Assembly: GCA_964471235.1 (NCBI GenBank)
Contig: CAYYGL010000074.1
Coordinates: forward strand, 1 to 22,103
DNA length: 22,103 bases
Direction of reading: 5' to 3'
Source: CAYYGL01 sp964471235
GTDB lineage: Bacteria; Calditrichota; Calditrichia; RBG-13-44-9; J075
Positions within the stretch are counted from its first letter, which is position 1, and each line of letters starts with the position of its first letter. The translations under genes were made by a program, and so were the position numbers. The notes below the pieces were generated by a model, which saw nothing but the letters and a program-made list of their open reading frames with translations, did no database searches and was not told the DNA's origin. Below, one piece after another: positions 7,950 through 13,885 of this stretch.

Positions 7950-8219
7950 TTACAATGCGGATTTAAATTCTTTCCCGGCTTTAAAAACCGGAACATTTCG
8001 GGCAGGGATTTGGATAGTTTCGTTTGTCTGAGGATTTCGTCCCTGACGTGCAGCACGGTGTTGAACCTTAAAACTACCAAATCCAACCAAATTCACCGAG
8101 CCCCCTTTTTTCAACTCCTCTTTCACAGTATCCACAAAGCTGCTCAAAAAATTATCAGCATCTTTTTTGGAAAGACCTGTTTTTTCTGCGAGGGCATCAA
8201 TTAGTTCCTTACGATTCAT
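7950..8219 (-). CDS. hup: HU family DNA-binding protein
   Basis: An 89-residue HU/IHF-type histone-like protein. The N-terminal helices (MNRKELIDALAEKTGLSKKDADNFL) form the dimer core, GSVNLVGFGSFKV is the family signature, and RAARQGRNPQTNETIQIPA is the DNA-inserting beta arm, including the RNP tip. It should bind and bend DNA as a dimer with little sequence preference. The length is standard. The start ATG 8219 has AGGAGG six bases upstream. It has its own promoter and terminator, so it is a single-gene transcript lying just beyond the flagellar cluster, with no sign of co-transcription with flgM. Confidence 0.97.
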   Translation of the reverse strand: MNRKELIDALAEKTGLSKKDADNFLSSFVDTVKEELKKGGSVNLVGFGSFKVQHRAARQGRNPQTNETIQIPARNVPVFKAGKEFKSAL

Positions 8220-8263
8220 GTAAACCTCCTGAAATTTGTTTTAAATGAATTAGTAGGCGCAAA

Positions 8264-8292
8264 AATATCTGAAATATTATTGGGAATGTCAA
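8264..8292 (-). promoter_or_regulatory. Sigma-70 type promoter of the HU gene
   Basis: Reading the minus strand, a perfect -35 TTGACA (8287-8292) is followed after 17 bases by GATATT (8264-8269, four of six matches to TATAAT). The predicted start near 8257 gives a leader of about 38 bases before the HU ATG. Consensus -35 and ideal spacing fit a strongly expressed nucleoid protein. Confidence 0.7.
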
Positions 8293-8361
8293 GTAAATTA
8301 TAGATAAGGCTATAAAAAATAGGGGAGAAGGATTCAAGATGTAGTTTGAGTGATTAGGAAG

Positions 8362-8391
8362 AGGATGGAACACCCGGGGGCATTCCATCCT
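8362..8391 (-). terminator. Stem-loop after flgM, probable end of the fliD-flgM transcript
   Basis: AGGATGGAA (8362-8370) pairs perfectly with TTCCATCCT (8383-8391) around a 12-base C/G-rich loop. On the minus strand the stem is followed by CTCTTCC, which is pyrimidine-rich but not a real U-tract. It could be a weak terminator or an mRNA 3'-end stabiliser, 25 bases beyond the flgM stop. Confidence 0.45.
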
Positions 8392-8415
8392 TCAGCGGGG
8401 GAGGAGATCGGGTTA

Positions 8416-8724
8416 CTAAGTTTTATCCGGTCGTAAATTGTTTAAAAAATCGCGCAACTCTTTACTCTTCAACATCCGATCCGCAACTTCATTCAATACC
8501 TCATCCTGGTCGTAAAAATTCTCTTCAATACGTTGACGAATCAGCTTTAATCGTTCCGGTGTCAGAGTTCCGCCTTGAGATAATTCTTTTGCTTGATCAG
8601 AAAGTTCCAGCTTGTCCGCCTGGCTCTTATGCTTTGCCGGTTTCGCATTCACTTGTCTCTCAACACTTACCACATAACCTAAATTGTCCAGGGAGTTAAT
8701 TTTCATCGTTCTGTATACCCGCAT
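8416..8724 (-). CDS. flgM: Anti-sigma-28 factor FlgM
   Basis: A 102-residue FlgM-like protein. The family pattern is clear in DKLELSDQAKEL (38-48), where the conserved VxLSxxA block sits, and in ERLKLIRQRIEENFYDQDEVLNEVADRML (57-85), the sigma-28-binding helices. FlgM holds sigma-28 inactive until the hook-basal body is complete, then is exported and frees late-gene transcription. ATG 8724 overlaps the stop of the upstream gene (TAATG), suggesting coupled translation; ATG 8706 is an alternative that better matches the usual N-terminus. It is last in the fliS-fliD-flaG-fliT transcript rather than beside flgN, so it would itself be partly under late-gene control. Confidence 0.88.
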   Translation of the reverse strand: MRVYRTMKINSLDNLGYVVSVERQVNAKPAKHKSQADKLELSDQAKELSQGGTLTPERLKLIRQRIEENFYDQDEVLNEVADRMLKSKELRDFLNNLRPDKT

Positions 8725-9158
8725 TAATAAATTTTAGAAATTATCTTATGTTGATTCACTTTTGTTCTGTAAGATTTTAAAAATTGCAACCCCTTGTTTC
8801 CACTTATTATATAACTTAACACTTCATCTTTCTTCCGGTTAATAATATCGTAAACTTCCATGTTTACTTTAGTTACTTTTTTTAATTGTGTGTGCACTCG
8901 ATCACGTAACGCCAGGAGTTCTTTACCCACATTGTCCTTTTGAAAATACTCTTCCACATTGATATTTTCAAGATGTTTACGAATTTTCTGTAAATGGTTT
9001 TCCCGTTCTGATAACGCTTTGGAAAATCCATCCCAATCATCCCGTTTCGCTGCTTTTAACAACGCAATCGTACAGACTTCGATGTCTTCAATCTCCGGGA
9101 TTAGTTCCTGCAAAATTTCCTGAGCCGGTTCCGATTTCCGTCCATTATAATACGACAT
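8724..9158 (-). CDS. FliT-like flagellar export chaperone (tentative)
   Basis: A 144-residue, highly helical and charged protein between flaG and flgM. The pattern of long amphipathic helices (QEILQELIPEIEDIEVCTIALLKAAKRDDWDGFSKALSERENHL is the first pair) and the position two genes after fliD fit FliT/FlgN-type chaperones, which bind filament-cap and junction proteins and guide them to the export gate. A separate FlgN is encoded at 19201-19686, so FliT, which serves FliD, is the better guess. It overlaps the flaG end by 14 bases and its stop overlaps the flgM start, so all three are translated together. Sequence identity to known FliT is weak; the assignment rests on context and fold pattern. 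Confidence 0.65.
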   Translation of the reverse strand: MSYYNGRKSEPAQEILQELIPEIEDIEVCTIALLKAAKRDDWDGFSKALSERENHLQKIRKHLENINVEEYFQKDNVGKELLALRDRVHTQLKKVTKVNMEVYDIINRKKDEVLSYIISGNKGLQFLKSYRTKVNQHKIISKIY

Positions 9159-9585
9159 CTAATTCACCGTTTGCTTCCTGTTTATTTCCCTGAAGCCGTT
9201 GGAATGAATCGTAAATTTTTACCAATTCTTCCGGCGGCACTTTTCGCACCACTTCATCGGTAACCGGCTCTTTAATAACAATAAATACCGTATTCATCTC
9301 CTCGTTCACTTCAATTTGAATTTTCAACCGGGAACTTCTTAATTTCTCTTCCACGGTTCGGGCCAATTCCAGCATGCCCTCCCGATTCCCGGTTGCATCG
9401 GTTCCGTTTTCCGATTCGTGTGACTTCTGCACCGTCTCGCTTTTTTTAGCCAATAAGTTCTGGAGATGGGCAACATCTTTAATCTTCACGGGCACCGATT
9501 GCCGGGCTTGATCCGGTGCCTCATCTTTTGCGTTGCCGGCTGAGGCCTGCAATGCCGAGCTGAAATTTAATTGGGTCACTTCCAT
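9145..9585 (-). CDS. flaG: FlaG family flagellar protein
   Basis: A 146-residue protein with a low-complexity, charged N-terminal half and a C-terminal FlaG domain (about 75-125). The domain pattern is LKIQIEVNEEMNTVFIVIKEPVTDEVVRKVPPEELVKI in outline: a beta strand with hydrophobic-charged alternation, then the conserved V(I)R-x-x-PPEE block (VVRKVPPEE, 112-120). FlaG affects filament length or cap function in bacteria where it has been studied, but its mechanism is not settled. GGGGGT at about nine bases upstream of ATG 9585 is the ribosome binding site. It lies 45 bases after fliD, which is the usual neighbour. Confidence 0.88.
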   Translation of the reverse strand: MEVTQLNFSSALQASAGNAKDEAPDQARQSVPVKIKDVAHLQNLLAKKSETVQKSHESENGTDATGNREGMLELARTVEEKLRSSRLKIQIEVNEEMNTVFIVIKEPVTDEVVRKVPPEELVKIYDSFQRLQGNKQEANGELDVVL

Positions 9586-9630
9586 GTGATGATACCCCCG
9601 GGTTTTGGTGACTATCGTTTATTAAAAACG

Positions 9631-11046
9631 CTATCCGGCAAATCCGCCAGCTATCCGTGAAATAAAATTGGATTGACTGACAAATGTCGAATATGCCGCC
9701 TGGAGTTGGGCAAACTGTGCCCGGTAGTTCTCCAGTTTCTTATCAACGGACTTCTGTATCAAGTCGATTCGATTGTTCAGGGTGGTAATATTGTTTTGCA
9801 AAACATCTTTTCGTTTTTCGAGAATTCCATCGCCGGCGGTCATTTCATCCAGTATCGAATCCAGGCGAACCGAGAAGCCATCGGCGGAATTGAATAATTG
9901 CTCCACCTGACTTAAGTTATCACGTATCATGTTTTCCAATTTATTCGTATCGGAAATAGAGAGCTTACCATTCTGAGCGATACTAATCCCCAAATCGGTA
10001 AGCAAAGTGGGATCGCCCGCTGATAAACCGGTTACAGCATCTCCCATCGCTTCCCGTAATTGAAAGCGGAGATTGGTGATGGAATAATCACCACTAAAAG
10101 TGGAACGTTGATAGGTCGTGGTGTCTACTGCGGTATTGGTGATGATAAAATCCAACACATCGTTATAGGCATTTATAAAGTCTTCGATTTTCCCCTTAAT
10201 ACTTTCCACGTCATTACTGACATTAATCGTTACCGATTGTTCGCCGGTTTGTTGTGTTTTCAACAGATTAATGGTAACTCCGCCCAAAGCGCTGTCAATC
10301 GTGTTAGAATTACTTTGCACACTGATGCCATCAAGGGTGACGACGGCATTTAATTGGGTGCTGTCATACACATAGCCGCCGGAAGTTCCGGAAGTCTGAA
10401 CCGAGTCATTCATGCCGATGGTGGAAAGCAAACTCCCGGAGGTATCGCTGATACTCATCTCATAATCGGCACCGGTCTCTTCGCTGGTAAACACCAGACG
10501 GCCGGTGGTGCCGGAATCCTGGACAAATGAGGCTTTTATTCCCACATCAGTGGTATTGTTAACCGCAGTGACAATATTGTTTAGCACGGTCTCATTATCA
10601 TCCCCGGCGGTGATGTTTACGGAGACCGAGGTGGTAGTTCCGTTTACCGTGACATCAAAGGTAAAGGTGCCGGCACCCAGGGCAGTTGAGATATCCGTCC
10701 CGCTCAGGGTGTATTGATTTGAAACAACCTGATCCGATTTAGCCAACTGGCTGACAAAAAGGGTATGGCTGGTTACCACCGCCGAACTTGAAGCCGTGAC
10801 GGTAGCAACGGTTTCATCCGAACTGGTTGCCGACTTCTTCCCGTAAATCGAAGTGCTGCCGGATGCTTTTAACTCTTTCGCCAGGGAACTCAGGGTAGAC
10901 AACTTGGATTTGAGATCGTCAAACAACGTGATCCGGTTATTTAAGGAATCTACCTTTGTTTGCAGTGTCTGTATCGGTCGCTCTTCCAGACTTCGGAGAT
11001 TTTGAAGCAGAATTTCAATATTGCTGTTGCTAAGCGAAGGAATCAT
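9631..11046 (-). CDS. fliD: Flagellar filament cap protein FliD
   Basis: A 471-residue FliD (HAP2), which forms the distal cap and folds exported flagellin onto the filament tip. The N-terminal FliD_N region (about 1-105) starts with the amphipathic NSNIEILLQNLRSLEERPIQTLQ and contains SLAKELKASGSTSIYGKKSATSS in pattern. The middle Thr/Ser/Val-rich domain (SVNITAGDDNETVLNNIVTAVN) matches the FlgL/FliD insertion repeat. The C-terminal half (LGISIAQNGKLSISD; GILEKRKDVLQNNITTLNNRI) ends in coiled-coil. The length is typical. The start ATG 11046 has AAAGGAG at good spacing. A terminator-like hairpin lies just upstream, which may lower its expression relative to flagellin. Confidence 0.95.
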   Translation of the reverse strand: MIPSLSNSNIEILLQNLRSLEERPIQTLQTKVDSLNNRITLFDDLKSKLSTLSSLAKELKASGSTSIYGKKSATSSDETVATVTASSSAVVTSHTLFVSQLAKSDQVVSNQYTLSGTDISTALGAGTFTFDVTVNGTTTSVSVNITAGDDNETVLNNIVTAVNNTTDVGIKASFVQDSGTTGRLVFTSEETGADYEMSISDTSGSLLSTIGMNDSVQTSGTSGGYVYDSTQLNAVVTLDGISVQSNSNTIDSALGGVTINLLKTQQTGEQSVTINVSNDVESIKGKIEDFINAYNDVLDFIITNTAVDTTTYQRSTFSGDYSITNLRFQLREAMGDAVTGLSAGDPTLLTDLGISIAQNGKLSISDTNKLENMIRDNLSQVEQLFNSADGFSVRLDSILDEMTAGDGILEKRKDVLQNNITTLNNRIDLIQKSVDKKLENYRAQFAQLQAAYSTFVSQSNFISRIAGGFAG

Positions 11047-11065
11047 TTCATTCTCCTTTTTTCAT

Positions 11066-11105
11066 AAGAAAACCGTTCCCCTTACGAAACCGTTGAAGGG
11101 AACGG
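11066..11105 (-). terminator. Hairpin between fliS and fliD, attenuator-like
   Basis: CCGTTCCC (11073-11080) pairs with GGGAACGG (11098-11105); TT/AA pairs can extend it past one bulged C. On the minus strand the stem is followed by TTTTCTT (11066-11072), a reasonable U-tract. It sits 20 bases before the fliD start and just ahead of its ribosome binding site. Partial read-through would set the cap:chaperone ratio; alternatively fliD has its own promoter in 11106-11160, where I see no clear one. Confidence 0.6.
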
Positions 11106-11160
11106 TCCATCATACAACTGAAAGAGTTTGAGTTAAAATATGGTCTCATCATACCCTATC

Positions 11161-11499
11161 TCATTTTAGTAACTCAAAAGCTTCAGCCCAGGTGTCGCGT
11201 AATTCTACCAAAATTTGTAGGGGCATTTGGGTTTCACCTTTATATAAACAATCCTGACAATATCGATAGAGCTTAAACAGCCCCAATGCTTCTTCCTGAT
11301 ATTCGAAATTTAATGCGGCAATCAGTTCGGTTAATACTAAGCCCGCTTTATGAAAATCTTTTTTCCGGATGGAAATAATTGCCAGGTCATACAGCTTCAG
11401 GATCAGCTCACTCGGTGTGGCATTTAAAATACTATTCTGGTGGTATCGGTCAATCCCTTTGCGAATTTGCGGATTTTTGTAAGCTACGGCTGTATCCAT
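11161..11499 (-). CDS. fliS: Flagellin export chaperone FliS
   Basis: A 112-residue four-helix FliS, which binds the C-terminus of flagellin, blocks premature polymerisation and delivers it to the export gate. The pattern is clear: an N-terminal tyrosine-containing block (YKNPQIRKGIDRYHQNSILNA), then TPSELILKLYDLAIISIRKK (the family's SPxxLixMLYdgai equivalent) and a C-terminal helix with DTWAEAF. It lies between flagellin 2 and fliD, the usual position. The start ATG 11499 follows AAAGGAG. FliS and FliW compete for or share flagellin in other species, so it also feeds into CsrA control here. Confidence 0.93.
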   Translation of the reverse strand: MDTAVAYKNPQIRKGIDRYHQNSILNATPSELILKLYDLAIISIRKKDFHKAGLVLTELIAALNFEYQEEALGLFKLYRYCQDCLYKGETQMPLQILVELRDTWAEAFELLK

Positions 11500-11551
11500 C
11501 GAACACTCCTTTTTCGGGTTTTAAGTTATCCATTACCGGTTGCGAACCTGC

Positions 11552-11581
11552 AAAAGAAGCCTTCAGGATGAAGACTTCTTT
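11552..11581 (-). terminator. Hairpin between flagellin 2 and fliS
   Basis: AAAGAAG (11553-11559) pairs with CTTCTTT (11575-11581); after a C/A mismatch CTTC (11561-11564) pairs with GAAG (11570-11573), leaving a five-base loop. On the minus strand the stem runs into TTTT. It begins nine bases after the flagellin 2 stop. It probably ends most flagellin transcripts while letting some read into fliS. Confidence 0.55.
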
Positions 11582-11589
11582 ATTCGGGA

Positions 11590-11616
11590 TTATCGGAAGA
11601 GTTGTAAAACATTTTG
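11590..11616 (-). promoter_or_regulatory. Possible sigma-28 promoter overlapping the flagellin 2 stop codon
   Basis: On the minus strand TCCGATAA (11590-11597), seven of eight matches to GCCGATAA, is preceded at 11 bases by CAAAATGT (11609-11616), five of eight matches to TAAAGTTT. The -10 is formed by the last codons and TAA of flagellin 2, so coding constraint may explain part of the match. It would give fliS, fliD and downstream genes a separate start, but the transcript would cross the hairpin at 11552-11581. Confidence 0.3.
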
Positions 11617-12429
11617 GGGTGCCGCATTTGCCTGAGCCAATTGGATAGTCGCCGTTTGCTGTAAAATTTGCAGCTTGGTAATATCCAGTTGTTCTTTGGC
11701 AATATCGGCATCCATTATCCGACTGGCAGCCGCATCGGTATTGGTAATGGCCGTCTGGAGTGTTGATTCTTTTACATCCAGCCGCTGGATCAAAGAACCA
11801 ATCTTTTGCAATTCACTGCTGACAGTGGAAATAGCGCTATCGAGACTTGATAACGTTGTCGAAAGGCTACTTCCCTTCAAATCCGCTGAGGTGATGCTGT
11901 TTAATCCAAAATCCGAGGAATCCACACCGGCGGTCAAACTGACACTGAGTGTATCGCCACCGTCTGCACCGGTCTGAAATACCTTGTTTGTAAAATTATT
12001 ATCCAGCAATTGAGTACCGTTGAATTTGGTTTCCGAAATGATATCATCCACCTCATTCAGCATATCCGTAATTTGGGTCACGATGGCGGTATATTCCTCG
12101 GAAGTATAACTACCGTTTCCTGCCTGAATCACTTTTTCTTTAATTCCCACCAGGATATCGTTAATATTCTGGAAACCACCCTCTGCCACCGAAAGAATAT
12201 TCTTCGCTTCGCCTACATTATTTAATGCAGCGCTTAAAGAACGAGACCGGGCTTGTAATTTTTTGGAAATGGTATAGCCAGCGGGGTCGTCTGCAGCAGA
12301 ATTGATGCGTTTTCCGGAAGCTAAGCGTAACTGGTGGGTGCCAATTTTACTGTTCAGTGCATTAAGGGCGTTAAAGGCATTCAGTGCACCGACGTTGGTG
12401 TTAATCCTGGAACCAGTGTAAAAAGCCAT
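11590..12429 (-). CDS. Flagellin 2
   Basis: A 279-residue flagellin consisting of little more than the D0 and D1 domains; the variable surface domains of longer flagellins are absent. The N-terminal D0/D1 pattern includes RINTNVGALNAFNALN, LRLASGKRINSAADDPAGY in variant form (RLASGKRINSAADDPAGYTI), and the C-terminal D1/D0 part has SRIMDADIAKEQ and ends PQNVLQLFR. It is a same-length paralogue of flagellin 1 and aligns without gaps, differing most at about 165-215. The ATG at 12429 is preceded by GGAGG at eight bases. Its leader has a sigma-28 promoter and a GGA-loop hairpin. A terminator-like hairpin follows, then fliS. Confidence 0.97.
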   Translation of the reverse strand: MAFYTGSRINTNVGALNAFNALNALNSKIGTHQLRLASGKRINSAADDPAGYTISKKLQARSRSLSAALNNVGEAKNILSVAEGGFQNINDILVGIKEKVIQAGNGSYTSEEYTAIVTQITDMLNEVDDIISETKFNGTQLLDNNFTNKVFQTGADGGDTLSVSLTAGVDSSDFGLNSITSADLKGSSLSTTLSSLDSAISTVSSELQKIGSLIQRLDVKESTLQTAITNTDAAASRIMDADIAKEQLDITKLQILQQTATIQLAQANAAPQNVLQLFR

Positions 12430-12437
12430 TGTAAGTA

Positions 12438-12481
12438 CCTCCGTGTATTAGTAACTATTACTATCGGGCATCCATGCCCAA
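12438..12481 (-). promoter_or_regulatory. Candidate CsrA-binding leader of flagellin 2
   Basis: In the minus-strand transcript GGGCA-TGGA-TGCCC (within 12464-12481) is a perfect 5-bp stem, extended by U-G and U-A pairs, that presents GGA in a tetraloop. A second GGA lies in the Shine-Dalgarno, ACGGAGG (12438-12444). Both fit the CsrA consensus ANGGA, and they are about 31 bases apart, a distance a CsrA dimer can bridge in studied cases. Bound CsrA would cover the ribosome binding site. The seen part is the structure; CsrA binding is inferred. Confidence 0.65.
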
Positions 12482-12496
12482 TAACTTTGATTGATA

Positions 12497-12523
12497 TTAT
12501 CGAACCCTGTGAGATGAACTTTA
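12497..12523 (-). promoter_or_regulatory. Sigma-28 (FliA) promoter of flagellin 2
   Basis: On the minus strand the -35 TAAAGTTC (12516-12523) matches TAAAGTTT at seven of eight positions. After exactly 11 bases the -10 TTCGATAA (12497-12504) matches GCCGATAA at six of eight, keeping the CGATAA core. The predicted start near 12490 gives a leader of about 61 bases and places the GGA-loop hairpin close to the transcript's 5' end. Confidence 0.85.
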
Positions 12524-12558
12524 GGAAGAGAACAAAGTTCGAGATTCTCTGGCAATAT

Positions 12559-12607
12559 CCGGGAGGGGTAAAAATGTTCGATATCATTTTGGAGGAATTC
12601 CTCCCGG
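12559..12607. repeat. Nested palindromes upstream of the flagellin 2 promoter
   Basis: GGAGGAATTCCTCC at 12591-12604 is a perfect 14-base palindrome. The same CCTCCCGG arm (12600-12607) can instead pair with CCGGGAGG at 12559-12566. It lies between the flagellin 1 terminator and the flagellin 2 promoter. The rest of 12524-12748 holds nothing I can name. It could be an operator for an upstream activator, or a transcript-end structure. Confidence 0.4.
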
Positions 12608-12748
12608 GGGAATCCTCGGGTACCGCATACACCCGGCGGAACAACACTTCCAACTGACACTACACACAGCTATATACTATAGAATGAATTGCCGAATTTT
12701 ATCGTAAATTGACGGGGTAAGGCAAAAACCTTGGTTGAAAATGCTAAT

Positions 12749-12775
12749 AAAAAAGGCTGCCAAAAGGCAGCCTTT
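12749..12775 (-). terminator. Intrinsic terminator of flagellin 1
   Basis: AAAGGCTGCC (12752-12761) and GGCAGCCTTT (12766-12775) form a perfect 10-bp stem with an AAAA loop. On the minus strand it is followed by a T-run (12749-12754). It begins 25 bases after the flagellin 1 stop and makes flagellin 1 monocistronic. Confidence 0.93.
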
Positions 12776-12799
12776 GGGGTGCTGAATGAGCGGATTTGA

Positions 12800-13639
12800 T
12801 TACCGGAACAGACTCAGTACATTTTGGGGCAAGGCATTCGCCTGCGCCAATTGCAGGGTCGCTGTTTGCTGAAGGATCTGCAACTTGGTGATATTCAGTT
12901 GTTCCTTGGCAATATCGGCATCCATGATTCGACTGGCAGCGGCATCGGTGTTGGTGATAGAAGTAAGTAGGGTAGATTCCTTTACATCCAGCCGGGAAAT
13001 CAATGAACCCACTTTCTGCAATTCAGCGGTAACCGTGGAGATGTAATTGTCCACACTGGACAACGTGGTGGAGATGTTGGAGCTGGAGATGGTGCTGCTG
13101 GTGATGGAGTTTAAGCCAAAATCACCGGAATCAATTTGAGCAGAAAGGCTTACGGTTAAGCTATCACCTCCGTCAGCGCCGGTTTGGAAGACCTTGCTGG
13201 TGAACTGGTTGTTCAGCAGGGCAGTGCCATTGAATTTGGTTTCGCTGATGATGTCATCCACTTCCTTCAAACTATCCTGCAACTGGGTGACAATCGCATT
13301 CAACTCTTCTGACGTATAGGAACCGTTCCCTGCCTGAATCACCTTCTCCTTAATACCCACCAGGATATCATTGATACTCTGCAACCCCCCTTCGGCGACT
13401 GACAGGATATTTTTGGTTTCGCCGACGTTGTTCAAAGCTGCTGAGAGCGCTTTGGAACGGGCTTGCAACTTCTTTCCGATGGTGTAACCGGCAGGATCAT
13501 CAGCCGCGGAGTTAATCCGTTTCCCGGACGCCAGCCGCATCTGGATGGAACCAATTTTGGAGTTAATATTGTTGAGCGCATTGAAAGCATTCAGTGCGCC
13601 CACGTTGGTATTAATGCGGGAACCACTGTAGAAAGCCAT
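12800..13639 (-). CDS. Flagellin 1
   Basis: A 279-residue minimal flagellin with the same architecture as flagellin 2: N-terminal D0/D1 (RINTNVGALNAFNALN; RLASGKRINSAADDPAGYTI), short connecting region with GADGGDSLTVSLSAQ, and C-terminal D1/D0 with SRIMDADIAKEQ ending PQNVLSLFR. The C-terminus is the part expected to contact FliS and FliW. The start ATG 13639 follows a strong AAGGAGG (13645-13651) at five to six bases. The transcript has its own sigma-28 promoter, a leader of about 130 bases with GGA hairpins, and a strong terminator, so this is probably the major filament subunit. Serine and threonine are plentiful in the middle region, a common feature of O-glycosylated flagellins, though nothing here proves modification. 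Confidence 0.97.
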   Translation of the reverse strand: MAFYSGSRINTNVGALNAFNALNNINSKIGSIQMRLASGKRINSAADDPAGYTIGKKLQARSKALSAALNNVGETKNILSVAEGGLQSINDILVGIKEKVIQAGNGSYTSEELNAIVTQLQDSLKEVDDIISETKFNGTALLNNQFTSKVFQTGADGGDSLTVSLSAQIDSGDFGLNSITSSTISSSNISTTLSSVDNYISTVTAELQKVGSLISRLDVKESTLLTSITNTDAAASRIMDADIAKEQLNITKLQILQQTATLQLAQANALPQNVLSLFR

Positions 13640-13644
13640 AACAA

Positions 13645-13757
13645 CCTCCTTGTTTGTTAATGAGAATCCCTTCTCTTAGCAGCCGGGTTAATTAATGAGG
13701 CGGAAGCTGGCTGCAAGTCTTCTGACCCCTTAAAAATTCATTCAGCACATCCTATGC
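13645..13757 (-). promoter_or_regulatory. Candidate CsrA-binding leader of flagellin 1
   Basis: Three GGA sites lie in the predicted minus-strand leader. First, GCATA-GGA-TGTGC (13745-13757), a small hairpin with GGA in the loop and AGGATGT, the core of the known CsrA SELEX consensus. Second, GAGAA-GGGA-TTCTC (13662-13675), a perfect 5-bp stem with GGGA in the loop. Third, AAGGAGG (13645-13651), the ribosome binding site itself. The last two are 20 bases apart. Occupancy would block ribosome entry. The structures are seen; binding is inferred. Confidence 0.6.
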
Positions 13758-13775
13758 CTACTGCTTCAGCTTCAA

Positions 13776-13802
13776 TTATCGTTTGAGAAATACGGAACTT
13801 GA
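13776..13802 (-). promoter_or_regulatory. Sigma-28 (FliA) promoter of flagellin 1
   Basis: On the minus strand the -35 TCAAGTTC (13795-13802) matches TAAAGTTT at six of eight positions and is followed after exactly 11 bases by AACGATAA (13776-13783), six of eight matches to GCCGATAA with an intact CGATAA. The predicted start near 13769 gives a leader of about 130 bases. Confidence 0.8.
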
Positions 13803-13885
13803 GAAAAAGGATTGAAAGGGTGGAGAGCCTTCCCTGGAAAAGGCGGTAAAAATATTCAAAAGCGGGATGGTATTGTAGAACGATG

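Noticed and set aside
9612..9638. AACGATAG at the end of fliD as a sigma-28 promoter for flaG
   Set aside because: The sequence at the required -35 position (CCGGATAG) has no resemblance to TAAAGTTT.
12697..12725. Possible sigma-28 -10 (TACGATAA on the minus strand) just after the flagellin 1 terminator
   Set aside because: The -10-like sequence at 12699-12706 lacks a matching -35 at 11 bases; a sigma-70 reading (TTGCCT with a weak -10) is too poor to list.
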